From assembly GCA_963824885.1 (NCBI GenBank), contig CAWGQN010000010.1, positions 1-64,000 on the forward strand: a stretch of DNA of 64,000 nt. The letters are read 5' to 3'. Every line of letters begins with the position of its first letter. Position 1 is the first letter of the stretch. Position numbers and translations under genes: made by a program. This stretch comes from CAWGQN01 sp963824885. Its GTDB lineage: Bacteria; Actinomycetota; Actinomycetes; Actinomycetales; Microbacteriaceae. The notes under the pieces are model-generated. The model worked only from the letters and a program-made list of their open reading frames with translations, had not been told where the DNA came from and did not search any database. This document shows positions 16,121-24,979 of this stretch, in pieces.

Positions 16121-17879
16121 GTGGAGACGATGAGGAGACGGTCGACGTACACACCGCCGGAACATGGCGGTAGTGATTCAGGTTCGAGCGAATCACAAGC
16201 CGTCCGGCCCGAAATACACGGTGACGATGAGCTTGCGGCCGTCCTCGAAGCCCAAATCGCTGTGATTGCTTCAGCACCCCAGGTGTTTCCGTTTGCACCC
16301 GTGATGGACTGTGCCCCAGATCCCGCCGATACTAATATCGGAGTCCGCTGCGACGGTGACCAAGCGACGCCCACGGAGAGGGAGCATTCGCCGCGATCAT
16401 CGGTCTCTTCCGAATTACACATTTCTCGCGCTGACCCGGTTCGAGAACGTCAGGACGACAATTCGACGCGATGCGATGCGCATCCGCACGCTTCCTTCGG
16501 TTCAGTCGGTTTTGGCCGTCGAGTGATCCTCGTGTTCGCGTCGTCTTTGGCTGTCATTGCGGTCGGTTTCGGGGGCGCGTGCGCGGCTCTCGGCTTCAGT
16601 CTTCGTCAGGTCGTACTAGCGATTGCCGGGGGTGTTGTTCTTGCGGCGATTCCCATCGCGCTTGGCGCGTTGGCCGGGGCCAGGAGGGGACACCCTCGCG
16701 CGGTTGTCGTGGGAGCGAACGTCCAATCCTTCGGAAATCGAGTCCCCGCTGCCGTCACCCTCTCACGTTGGGCCGTACCGGTGGCGATTCTGTTGTGGAC
16801 GGCGGCTTCGACGGTAACAGCCGTCGCAGTGAACCTCGGGTGGGAGGCATCAGGAACGTCCCTACAAATCGCCAGTTTGGCCGCCGCCGCGGTGTTTTCT
16901 ATCTCGATAACGATCAGTGGATTTCCTCGAGTGGCGCGCCTCAACGCCGCAATATTGGTTCTCTCGTTCATTTTGGTGTGTGCCACCGTGATTGTGACGT
17001 GGGATCGTGTCAATATCGGTGTTGTTCTTCGCGTTCGCGGCGGCAGTTGGATTGCCGTGATCGGGGCGAGTGTCGTGCTTTTCTGCATTCTTGCCATGCT
17101 GTGGGCCAACAGTGTTCGCAGTTGTGCTCGAATTGAACAAGCCACCACGCGACGCAGCGTGTCACAAGGGTTAGCGGCCGTGGGGGTCACTCTTCCCGTA
17201 TTCGTGGTGACGGTCCACGGGGTCCTCCTTGGACTCTCCGATAACGCGAACCCGCGCGCGGTCGTCCGGGCTCCCGTCGTGACCCTGACGGACTTCTTTC
17301 CACCGTGGTTTGCCTCGCCGCTTGTCGCTGCAAGTGCCGCTTGTGTTGTCGCCGTTGCGGGAATAGCGGCGTATTCAGGAGGTTTTGCGGCACGCACTCT
17401 GATTGACCGACCTTCTCGCCGAGTTGCGAGAGGCATCGGCTCAGTTGGTTTCGTAATCGGTGCTGGAATCGCCGTCGCGGTTTGGGAACCGAGCGTGGCG
17501 CCGATTGTGCGCGACACTGCGATGACGCTCGCAGTGCCCCTTGTGGCGTGGGTGGGTATCACGTGCGTCGAAAGGATTGTTCGGCCGCAGCCGACATTCC
17601 TCCGTTCATTTGCCGGGTCGCAGGGGTTAAAATGCTGCAATGCCGTGGACGAATATGATCGGCCTCGTCGTCGTGACGGTCTCCGGTTGGGGTTTCACGT
17701 CGTCGCACGTCGATTGGTTAGAGTGGCAGGGCTACTTGTCGTCGATTGTTGGGTTCGGTTCCGGTGACGAGTGGATAAACGCGCAAGTCGGCGTGTTGAT
17801 TGCGCTCGGTTTTTCGCTGGTTGTGCCGCTTTTTGCGGTAATTCCCCGGGAGCGAACCCGAGAACCAGCGATTGGCTAA
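16121..17879 (+). CDS. Cytosine/purine permease-like membrane protein (one frameshift)
   Basis: NCS1-like transporter of the purine-cytosine permease group. The first 120 residues are a hydrophilic cytoplasmic tail. Hydrophobic segments begin at VILVFASSLAVIAVGFGGAC and include the recognisable ACAALGFSLRQVVLAIAGGV and AIPIALGALAGARRGHP. At about 17631-17640 the frame breaks: the open frame continues into Arg-rich text, while another frame from 17640 gives NMIGLVVVTVSGWGFTSSHV, WLEWQGYLSS and a last membrane segment ending at 17879. That is the expected C-terminus of this family. Restored length is about 585 residues. The GTG start at 16121 follows GAGG. Substrate is not certain. Confidence 0.72.
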
Positions 17880-17902
17880 AAGCGGGCAAGTAGGCTGGGC
17901 GG

Positions 17903-18739
17903 GTGGGTTCAACCGTCGCGGAGCTTGAAGGTGTTATTGATCGCTTGTGGCCGATGAGCGGTGCTGAGTCGTGGGACAGTTCGGGGCTCATATCGGGAGG
18001 CCGAGCGCAACCGGTTTCTCGAATTCTCTTAGCTGTCGACGCGGTCCGCGCAACCGTAGACGAAGCCGTCGATTCGGGAGCCGATGTTCTTCTCGTTCAC
18101 CATCCGCTTTTGCTTCGAGGTGTCAGCTCGATCACCGACGATACGTATAAGGGGGCATTGTTGGCTCAACTAATTCGAGCCAATTGTGCCCTCTTTGCCG
18201 TGCACACGAACGCGGATGGTGTGCCTGACGGGGTATCCGCTGTGATTGCCTCGTCACTCGGTATTCTCGCTCCCGTACCCATCGTCGTCGCGGAGCGTGG
18301 TGATCGAGTAAGCGACGCGTCGCGTGGGTTCGGCCGTGTCGGGCTGTTGCCCCAACCGACTACCTTGGGTTGTTTCGCTCGCGAGGTCGCACGCCTTCTG
18401 CCCACAACGGCGGGCGGCGTCCGTGTTTCGGGACGCGATGAACAAAGAGTGTCGTCGGTTGCCCTGTGTGGCGGCGCGGGCGACTCGCTGCTCAATTCTC
18501 CCGCGGTCACGACGTCGGATGTTTACGTGACGTCCGACCTCAGGCACCATCCCGCTTCGGAAGCTCGAGAGGAGGCGCGTTTGCGAGGGGGCACTCCCGC
18601 GCTTATCGAGGTGTCGCATTGGGCTAGTGAGTGGTTGTGGCTTGCGGTCGCAGCGCGGCAACTGCGAGAGTTGTTGCCCGAAGTTCACGTCGCGGTGAGC
18701 GAGTTGCGAACTGATCCGTGGGACTTTGCAATTGTGTAG
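17903..18739 (+). CDS. Nif3-like dinuclear metal-centre protein
   Basis: 278 residues of the Nif3/YbgI family (sometimes named GTP cyclohydrolase I type 2, a role not proven in bacteria). Metal-binding landmarks are visible: AESWDSSGL, VLLVHHPLLLRGVSSI with the His pair, AVHTNADGVPDGV, and near the C-terminus EVSHWASEWLW. The family is ubiquitous, and partner genes here (coiled-coil zinc ribbon, RNase HI) follow on the same strand in the order common among Micrococcales. A 64-bp gap separates it from the next gene. Confidence 0.9.
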   Translation: MGSTVAELEGVIDRLWPMSGAESWDSSGLISGGRAQPVSRILLAVDAVRATVDEAVDSGADVLLVHHPLLLRGVSSITDDTYKGALLAQLIRANCALFAVHTNADGVPDGVSAVIASSLGILAPVPIVVAERGDRVSDASRGFGRVGLLPQPTTLGCFAREVARLLPTTAGGVRVSGRDEQRVSSVALCGGAGDSLLNSPAVTTSDVYVTSDLRHHPASEAREEARLRGGTPALIEVSHWASEWLWLAVAARQLRELLPEVHVAVSELRTDPWDFAIV

Positions 18740-18803
18740 GTGACGATGGATGCACGGTGATCGCGCGCAGTGAACACCTGATCCCAAGAGAGGTACTGTT
18801 GTT

Positions 18804-19538
18804 GTGAAAGCGCACCCCGATGAACAAGAAAAACTCCTGACGCTCCAAAGCCTGGATACCAAGCTCGCCCAACTCGAGCATTCGGCGAGCACAATTGCTC
18901 AGCTTTCGGCTATCGAGTCACTCGATAGCGAACTCGTGGGAATTCGCCGGCGCCTCGTCGAGCGGGGAGGCGAACGCGATGATGCGCGGACGGAATTGCG
19001 TCGCATTGAATCAGATGTTGAGGTTGTCGAAGCGCGCGTCGCACGAGACACCGCGCGTCTCAAGGATTCTCCGTCGGCACGAGACGCGCAGGCACTTGAA
19101 TCGGAGCTCTTGTCCTTGCGCAAGCGCCAAGGAGATCTCGAAGACATCGAGCTCGCTGTCATGGAAAAGGTTGATGTCATTGACCGAGTAATCAACGAGA
19201 TCGAAGCGGAACGCAACACGGCGGAAGAAGGTCGCGCTCTTCTTGAAAGAGAGCGAGACGACGAAATGGCGACCATTGGTGCAACACGTGCGAAGACAAT
19301 CGGCGAAAGAATCGAAATTGTGAACACCCTCGACCGAGAACTTGTCGCTCTCTACGATGCGCAGCGGTCTCGATACGGCATTGGAGCGGCAGTGCTTCGC
19401 GGGGGAGTGTCGGGCGGGAGCGGAATGGCGCTCAACGAGACCGACTTGCAGGATATTCGTCGAGCACCGGCGGACGACGTCGTCTTGTGTCCCGATAGCG
19501 GGGCGATCCTCGTTCGCTCAGAAGAATCGGGATTGTGA
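18804..19538 (+). CDS. Coiled-coil protein with degenerate C4 zinc ribbon
   Basis: 244 residues. Residues about 10-180 form a long charged coiled coil (LQSLDTKLAQLEHS onward), and the C-terminus corresponds to the C4-type zinc ribbon family seen next to nif3 in most actinobacteria. The usual pattern is C-x2-C, about 20 residues, C-x2-C, ending ILVRTxESGL. Here the first knuckle reads GVSGGSGMAL (no Cys) and the second VVLCPDSGAILVR (one Cys), so zinc binding is probably lost although the frame is retained. GTG 18804 follows GAGAGG. The TGA overlaps the start of the RNase H gene. Confidence 0.82.
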   Translation: MKAHPDEQEKLLTLQSLDTKLAQLEHSASTIAQLSAIESLDSELVGIRRRLVERGGERDDARTELRRIESDVEVVEARVARDTARLKDSPSARDAQALESELLSLRKRQGDLEDIELAVMEKVDVIDRVINEIEAERNTAEEGRALLERERDDEMATIGATRAKTIGERIEIVNTLDRELVALYDAQRSRYGIGAAVLRGGVSGGSGMALNETDLQDIRRAPADDVVLCPDSGAILVRSEESGL

Positions 19539-19960
19539 TGGCGCGCCGCCTCATCGTCGAAGCCGATGGCGGCTCGAGGGGAAACCCGGGCTTGGCGGGG
19601 AGTGGAGCCGTTGTTATTGACGGCGGGACGGGCGAGGTGTTGGCCGAGCTCGGAATATTCATTGGCACGGCAACGAACAACGTTGCGGAATATCACGGAA
19701 TGCTCGAGGGACTCAAGAGGGCCTTCGAGATTGATCCGGCCGGCGACGTTCACGTTCGAATGGACTCGAAGCTTGTCGTCGAGCAAATGTCTGGGCGATG
19801 GAAAATCAAGCACCCTGACATGCAAGCGCTGGCCTCGCGAGCGCGCACGCTGACTCGGGGTAAAAACGTAACGTTTGAGTGGATTCCGCGCGCTGAAAAT
19901 TGCCGCGCAGACTCGCTCGCCAATCGTGCGATGGACGGCAGGGCGCACTTTGCGCACTGA
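19538..19960 (+). CDS. rnhA: Ribonuclease HI
   Basis: Cuts RNA in RNA-DNA hybrids. The catalytic acidic residues are all present: Asp in VEADGGSRGNPG, Glu in NNVAEYHGM, Asp in VRMDSKLVVEQM, Asp in ENCRADSLANRAMD. At about 140 residues it is only the RNase H domain; many actinobacteria have the same domain fused to an acid phosphatase, which is absent here. The ATG at 19538 (or 19535) overlaps the stop of the preceding gene, so the two are translationally coupled. rnpB begins 56 bp downstream. Confidence 0.92.
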   Translation: MARRLIVEADGGSRGNPGLAGSGAVVIDGGTGEVLAELGIFIGTATNNVAEYHGMLEGLKRAFEIDPAGDVHVRMDSKLVVEQMSGRWKIKHPDMQALASRARTLTRGKNVTFEWIPRAENCRADSLANRAMDGRAHFAH

Positions 19961-19999
19961 CAAGCGGGGTCGCGCACGCACCCTTTTTGCCTACCGTGC

Positions 20000-20008
20000 T
20001 GGTATCCT
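20000..20008 (+). promoter_or_regulatory. Extended -10 promoter element for rnpB
   Basis: TGGTATCCT at 20000-20008 fits an extended -10 (TG-n-TATnnT), eight bases before the inferred 5' end of the RNase P RNA at 20017. No strong -35 is visible 17 bp upstream, as is usual with extended -10 promoters. Confidence 0.45.
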
Positions 20009-20016
20009 AGGGACCT

Positions 20017-20404
20017 GAATGGGTCGGCAAGGCGGTCGCGTCACCACGAAAATTTCGATTTCAGTGGTGCCGAGGAACGTCCGGGCTCCGAAGAGCAGGG
20101 CGGTGGGTAATACCCACCCGGGGTAACCCGCGAGAAAGTGCCACAGAAAATAGACCGCCACCAGATTGTATTGGTGGTAAGGGTGAAACGGTGGTGTAAG
20201 AGACCACCAGCGTTCGAGGTGACTCGAGCGGCTCGGTAAACCTCGTCCGGAGCAAGATTAGACAGAAAACGATGAGGCGGCTCGCTGAGTTTTCGGGTAA
20301 ATCGCTAGAGGGCTACGGCAACGTATCCCCGAGAGAGATGGCCGCCACGATGCACACGTTCTCGTTTGTGTCGTACAGAACCCGGCGTATTAGCCGGCCC
20401 GTTC
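20017..20404 (+). ncRNA. rnpB: RNase P RNA, bacterial class A
   Basis: Catalytic RNA that trims the 5' leader of tRNA precursors. Recognised by the conserved core: GAGGAACGTCCGGGCTCC near 20072, the CAGGGCGGTGGGTAATACCC region, ACAGAAA and the GTAAGGGTGAAACGG block, and CGGTAAACC near 20235. P1 pairs the 5' end GAATGGGTCGGC (20017-20028) with GCCGGCCCGTTC (ending 20404) with wobbles. Length is about 388 nt, normal for actinobacteria. The last 15 bases lie antisense to the 3' end of ppgK. Confidence 0.93.
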
Positions 20405-21166
20405 ATTCCCTTGAGATCGGGACGACAGCGATGCCGCACCAATGATTCCTGCGTTATTCCGGAATTTCGCGGGAACGACCGGCGTGCGCAGCGAAAGTTT
20501 CGGCCCAAATTCTTGAAAGCTTTTGGAAACTCCGCCGCCCACAATAATGAGGTCGGGCCACAAGAGCCGTTCAAGGGTCTCGTAATACGTTTGAACACGC
20601 TTCGCCCACTCGTCCCAACTCAAATTCTGTCGTTCCTTGGTTGAATACGCAGCGGTCATTTCGGCGTCGATTCCACCAATCTCAAGGTGGCCAAGTTCGC
20701 TGTTGGGAATGAGAATGCCGTTGTAGATGAGCGCGGTTCCGATACCCGTGCCAAGAGTCGTAACAATCACCAATCCACGGTGGCCTCGGGCCGCGCCGAA
20801 TTGTGCTTCCGCGTACCCGGCAGCATCGGCATCGTTCACAAAGACAATGTTTCGTTCGAGCGCTCGTTCAAAGCGCTCCTCGGCGTCGAGACCGATCCAC
20901 TTTTTTGACACGTTGGAAGCTGACATTGTCTTGCCTCGTTGAATTGCCGCGGGAAAACACACTCCGACCGTGCAAAAATCTGGTGCAGCGCCGAGGTCGT
21001 GAACAATCGACTGCACGACGCGAACGATATCGTCGGGTTCTCCGCCGGGAGGAGTGGGACGTTTTATTCGGCTCGATTTGAGGGTGCCCATCGTGACGTC
21101 GACGGTGGCACCCTTGATCCCCGTGCCGCCAATGTCGATGCCGATGGCGTGTGGCCGAGAATTCAT
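20390..21166 (-). CDS. ppgK: Polyphosphate glucokinase
   Basis: Phosphorylates glucose using polyphosphate (and usually ATP); a hallmark of actinobacteria. 258 residues. ROK-type phosphate loop IGIDIGGTGIKGATVD, second loop VTTLGTGIGTALIYNG, and the PPGK-typical GGIDAEMTAAYSTKERQNLS. Its stop lies within the convergent rnpB 3' end. The map gene lies ten bases upstream on the same strand, so the two are likely co-transcribed. Confidence 0.93.
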   Translation of the reverse strand: MNSRPHAIGIDIGGTGIKGATVDVTMGTLKSSRIKRPTPPGGEPDDIVRVVQSIVHDLGAAPDFCTVGVCFPAAIQRGKTMSASNVSKKWIGLDAEERFERALERNIVFVNDADAAGYAEAQFGAARGHRGLVIVTTLGTGIGTALIYNGILIPNSELGHLEIGGIDAEMTAAYSTKERQNLSWDEWAKRVQTYYETLERLLWPDLIIVGGGVSKSFQEFGPKLSLRTPVVPAKFRNNAGIIGAASLSSRSQGNERAG

Positions 21167-21176
21167 ACTGCCAAAT

Positions 21177-22049
21177 CTATCGTGTGGGACGAGTGAGAAG
21201 GTCGGCAGAGCCCTCGGTTACGAGGATGGTGTGTTCAAACTGAGCAGTGAGGCTCTTGTCTCGAGTCACGATTGTCCAGCCGTCCGGCCACATGTCCCAC
21301 TCCGCCGTCCCCAGTGTGAGCATGGGTTCGATTGTGAACACCATGCCCACCTCGATTTCCGCGTTGAAATGAGGAGTCGAATCAAAGTGGGGCACGACGA
21401 GGCCTGAATGGAAAGATTCACCGACGCCGTGACCCGTGAAGTCGCGCACGACGCCATAAGCGAATCGTCGTGCGTACGATTCGATTGCGCGTCCAATGAC
21501 GGGCATCCTTCTTCCGGGTGCGACGGCCGTAATACCCCGGCGAAGTGCTTCGCGCGTTCGGTCGACGAGTTTGGTGGCCTCGTCCGAAGCGGTTCCCACG
21601 ACAAAAGTCTGACTGCAGTCGCCGTGTACGTTGTCGATGAATGCTGTGATATCAATATTCACAATGTCACCCTCCTCGAGCACGGTGTCATCGGGAATTC
21701 CATGGCAAATGACCTCGTTGATCGACGTGCACACCGATTTTGGAAAGCCGCGATAGCCGAGCGTTGACGGGTAAGCGCCCCGTTCGATGAGAAATTCGTG
21801 GCCAATCGAGTCGAGCTCGTCCGTCGTCGTGCCGGGAATCGCGTTCGCCCCTACGTGTTCGATCGCAAGCGCGGCGATTGACCCCGCGTACCTGATTCGA
21901 TCAATTATTTCGGGAGACTTGACGTCAGAACCCACGAAGGGTGCAGGTTCTGGTTTCCCAACATATTCCGGACGGGTTATGGATGCGGGAACCGTTCGCG
22001 GTGGGGAAATATGACCGGGGTATAGGTGTCCGTGTGAGTCTTTGGGCAT
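21177..22049 (-). CDS. map: Methionine aminopeptidase, type I
   Basis: Removes the initiator Met. About 290 residues from ATG 22049 (MPKDSHGHLY); a longer frame upstream exists but lacks family similarity. Metal ligand and substrate motifs: NEVICHGIPDD, VNIDITAFIDNVHGDCSQTF (paired Asp), RDFTGHGVGESFH (His) and FTIEPMLTLG (Glu). The N-terminal extension of about 40 residues is usual for actinobacterial type Ic enzymes. It is divergent from the small SPOR-like gene with 12 bp between starts. Confidence 0.94.
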   Translation of the reverse strand: MPKDSHGHLYPGHISPPRTVPASITRPEYVGKPEPAPFVGSDVKSPEIIDRIRYAGSIAALAIEHVGANAIPGTTTDELDSIGHEFLIERGAYPSTLGYRGFPKSVCTSINEVICHGIPDDTVLEEGDIVNIDITAFIDNVHGDCSQTFVVGTASDEATKLVDRTREALRRGITAVAPGRRMPVIGRAIESYARRFAYGVVRDFTGHGVGESFHSGLVVPHFDSTPHFNAEIEVGMVFTIEPMLTLGTAEWDMWPDGWTIVTRDKSLTAQFEHTILVTEGSADLLTRPTR

Positions 22050-22061
22050 AGTATTTAGCTT

Positions 22062-22253
22062 ATGGTCAACGACCGTGAGCAGCTGTTTTGGTACAACATG
22101 AGGACCGGCGTTGTGGAGCACGGATTTGTATCGGCGTCGCGTGACCGTGTTGGACCATTTCTTACTCGTTCGGACGCTGAGCACGCTCTTGAGAAGCTCC
22201 GCGACAACAGCGCGCGTTGGGAAGCCGATGACGAGGCACGTGACACGGAGTAG
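22062..22253 (+). CDS. Small SPOR-domain-like conserved protein
   Basis: 63 residues: an opening like DREQLFWYNMRTGVVEHGFV and then RVGPFLTRSDAEHALEKL. The pattern WYNxRTGxVEHG followed by GPFxTRxEA is shared by a short protein that other Micrococcales carry between map and the panB/glnA region, often labelled SPOR domain-containing. SPOR domains bind denuded septal glycan, but this short soluble version has no signal peptide, so that role is not assured. It is divergent from map. Confidence 0.75.
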   Translation: MVNDREQLFWYNMRTGVVEHGFVSASRDRVGPFLTRSDAEHALEKLRDNSARWEADDEARDTE

Positions 22254-22292
22254 ACCGGTCGATTACGACGATGACGGTCGGGTCCGCGTGCG

Positions 22293-23126
22293 TCACTCGT
22301 AGCAGTTCTCCCGTGCTGGGAACGCGCCTGAGGCGACATCGGCTCGAAACTCGGCCACGGCATCGGTTAAGACGTGGCGCACGTTCGCGTACTGGCGTAC
22401 AAACTTGGGAAAGCGTCCCGATCCGAGTCCGGCAAAATCAGTCCACACGAGAAGCTGACCGCTTACGTGCGGTCCCGCTCCGACCCCAATGGTCGGGATT
22501 GTGAGCGCGCGTGTCACCTCGTCCGCTATTGCGGCGGGAACCATCTCGAGCAACACAGAAAATGCACCCGCGTCTTGGATCGCGTGCGCATCGTCGAGAA
22601 GCCGCTTGGCATCGTCGCCGCGTCCCTGAACTCGATATCCACCGAGTCCGTGCTCACTTTGCGGAGTAAATCCAATGTGAGCCATGGCGGGAATTCCTGC
22701 GCCGGATATCTGGCGAATCTGGGGGACACTTCGAATACCACCCTCTAGTTTCACCGCGTGGACTCCGGCCTCCTTTAAAAATCGAACCGACGTTTCGAGG
22801 GCCTGGCTCTCGCCTGATTCATACGATCCAAAGGGAAGATCCGCTATCACAAGGGAGCGTCGTGCGGAGCCGGCAACCGCGCGCGCGAGCGGAATCAGTT
22901 CGTCGACCGTCACGGGAAGCGTCGTGTCATAGCCGAGAACATTGTTGCCGGCTGAGTCCCCAACGAGGAGAAAATCAATTCCGGCGGCGTCGAAAATTTC
23001 GGCCGTATATTGGTCATAACTCGTGAGGCCGGTCAACGGAATGCCGTTTTTTTTTGCATCGAGAAAGTGTCGGGTACGCACACGCTTGAGATTCTCGTGG
23101 CCTCCAGCGGGTTCATGCTTTGGCAT
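22293..23126 (-). CDS. panB: 3-methyl-2-oxobutanoate hydroxymethyltransferase
   Basis: First step of pantothenate (and so CoA and ACP cofactor) synthesis: adds a hydroxymethyl group to 2-oxoisovalerate. 277 residues, normal. Motifs: LTSYDQYTAEIFDAAGIDFL, VGDSAGNNVLGYDTTLPVT, VKLEGG, MAHIGFTPQSEHGLGGYRVQ and PTIGVGAGPHVSGQLLVW. It stands between the SPOR-like gene (convergent, 39 bp) and nadE. panC, panD and panE are not in the window. Confidence 0.95.
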   Translation of the reverse strand: MPKHEPAGGHENLKRVRTRHFLDAKKNGIPLTGLTSYDQYTAEIFDAAGIDFLLVGDSAGNNVLGYDTTLPVTVDELIPLARAVAGSARRSLVIADLPFGSYESGESQALETSVRFLKEAGVHAVKLEGGIRSVPQIRQISGAGIPAMAHIGFTPQSEHGLGGYRVQGRGDDAKRLLDDAHAIQDAGAFSVLLEMVPAAIADEVTRALTIPTIGVGAGPHVSGQLLVWTDFAGLGSGRFPKFVRQYANVRHVLTDAVAEFRADVASGAFPARENCYE

Positions 23127-23197
23127 AGGCGCAAGCCTATACCGGCGAATGTGGATGGGTCAGTCGAGTAGGCGATCACTGGCCGGTTGAGCGGGCC

Positions 23198-24943
23198 TCA
23201 CGACGAGTGATACGTGATCGGCAGTCGGCGATCACGGCCAAACGCGAGCGCCGATATCCTCGGCCCGATCGGTCCTTGACGTCGCTTCCACTCCGATTCG
23301 TCAACTAGTCGAATGGTGTCGTCGACGGTGGACGCGTCGAAACCACGAGCAATCATGGCACTCTTGCTTTTTCGGTGCGAAATATACGCGTCGAGAATTG
23401 CATCGAGCACGACGTAGTCGGGGAGCGAGTCGAGGTCGCGCTGACCCGGACGTAACTCTGCCGAAGGCGGCTTCGTGATCGAGTGAGCGGGTATTGGAGC
23501 GAACCCGTCGCGTTCTTCACCTCGGTTATTTCGCCAGCGAGCAAGCTCCCACACGAGCGACTTCGGAACATCGCGAATTGGCGCGAATCCACCAACCGAG
23601 TCGCCGTAAATCGTCGAGTAGCCGACCGCGAGTTCGCTCTTGTTTCCCGTGGAGAGAACAAGGTGGCCCTCCGAATTGGAAATTGCCATGAGGACGATGC
23701 CGCGAATCCGCGCTTGGAGATTTTCGGCGGCGACTCCGCTCACGCCAAGGTGTGTGTGAAGCACTGAGAAAAATTCGTCAATTGGCTGAATCCGAAACGA
23801 TAGATTGAGCCTGTCCGCGAGGTCTTTGGCGTCAGATCGCGAGTGGTCAGATGAGAAACGACTGGGCATTGAAACGCCGTGAACGCGATGCGAACCGATT
23901 GCATCCGCGGCGAGGACGGCGCACAGCGCCGAGTCAATTCCGCCCGAGAGCCCAACGAGCGTCGTCTGAAAGCCGTTCTTCCCGAGGTAGTCCCGTAGTC
24001 CAAGCACGAGTGCGTTCCACACTTGCTCACTCGTTTCCAGGTGGCGGCCAATGCGATTAACGAGGGGCGCTCGGTCCACATCTTCGTGTTGGGGGAGCCG
24101 GACGTGATCGATATTGTCGAGCATTTGTGAACTCGGCGTCGCGTTGTCTCGAGGCGACACCGCAATGTCGGCGACGAGCAGCTCTTCGATGAATTGTTCG
24201 GCTCGAGCGACGAGCGTACCGTCGTGGTGAACGATGAAGCTCTCGCCATCGAACACCAAGTCGTCTTGTCCGCCAACGATATTGACGTATGCCACGGTCG
24301 TCATCGTTTCTTGTGCACGGCGCGTGACAAGAGGAAGGCGCACGTCGCCCTTGTCTCGTTCAAATGGCGAGGCGTTGAGGACGAGCAGCACCGACGCGTT
24401 TGTCGCCCGAATCTGAGCGATTGGGTCCCCGCCGTGCCACAGGTCTTCGCAAATAATGAGTGCGAAATCGACGCCCCCCACGTTCACCACCAGAAGGCGA
24501 TTTCCGGGCACAAATGTGCGGCACTCGTCAAAGACCGAATAAGTCGGAAGGTGGTGTTTCTCGTAGCGAGCAACAATTGCGCCGCCATGAAGAACAGCGG
24601 CGCAATTGAGCGCAATGGGCGACGGGGCACCCAACGACGCATCTGAGCGCGCCGAGACGACGGGTCCGTCCGGATATCCGATTATCACGGGAAGATTCCC
24701 GAGCCCCTCGTCGGCGAGACGCTGGGAAACATTCTCTAACGTGTGTCGCGAAGCCTCGAGAAAATCGGGTCGCGTCGCGAGATCCTCAATCGGGTATCCC
24801 GAAAGCGCCATTTCTCCGAAGACGACCACGTCTGCTCGAGCGTCGCGCGCGCGACGACAATAATCAATGATGACGCGCGCGTTGGCGTCAAAAGCGCCAA
24901 CGACCGGGTTGGTCTGTGCCAGCGCCAAGCGAACCGTCGGCAT
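23198..24943 (-). CDS. nadE: NAD+ synthase, glutamine-dependent
   Basis: Amidates nicotinate adenine dinucleotide to NAD. 581 residues from ATG 24943 (MPTVRLALAQTNPVVGAF). The N-terminal nitrilase-like glutaminase domain keeps its Glu (VVFGEMALSGYP), Lys (ARYEKHHLPTYSVFDE) and Cys (ALIICEDLWHG). The C-terminal synthetase domain has the P-loop LVGLSGGIDSALCAVLA and TGNKSELAVGYSTIYGDSVG. The intergenic gap to the divergent glnA2 is only 36 bp. Confidence 0.95.
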   Translation of the reverse strand: MPTVRLALAQTNPVVGAFDANARVIIDYCRRARDARADVVVFGEMALSGYPIEDLATRPDFLEASRHTLENVSQRLADEGLGNLPVIIGYPDGPVVSARSDASLGAPSPIALNCAAVLHGGAIVARYEKHHLPTYSVFDECRTFVPGNRLLVVNVGGVDFALIICEDLWHGGDPIAQIRATNASVLLVLNASPFERDKGDVRLPLVTRRAQETMTTVAYVNIVGGQDDLVFDGESFIVHHDGTLVARAEQFIEELLVADIAVSPRDNATPSSQMLDNIDHVRLPQHEDVDRAPLVNRIGRHLETSEQVWNALVLGLRDYLGKNGFQTTLVGLSGGIDSALCAVLAADAIGSHRVHGVSMPSRFSSDHSRSDAKDLADRLNLSFRIQPIDEFFSVLHTHLGVSGVAAENLQARIRGIVLMAISNSEGHLVLSTGNKSELAVGYSTIYGDSVGGFAPIRDVPKSLVWELARWRNNRGEERDGFAPIPAHSITKPPSAELRPGQRDLDSLPDYVVLDAILDAYISHRKSKSAMIARGFDASTVDDTIRLVDESEWKRRQGPIGPRISALAFGRDRRLPITYHSS

Positions 24944-24979
24944 AGCTACTAGCCTAATAGGCGAGCAGAAAGGCCCTGA

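Noticed and set aside
15977..16298. Minus-strand frames across tRNA-Val (ALPDSNR-type text)
   Set aside because: Same artefact of translating the complement of a tRNA.
16606..17640. 344-codon minus-strand frame opposite the permease gene
   Set aside because: Thr/Arg/Ala-rich complement of membrane segments; the plus-strand frame shows family motifs.
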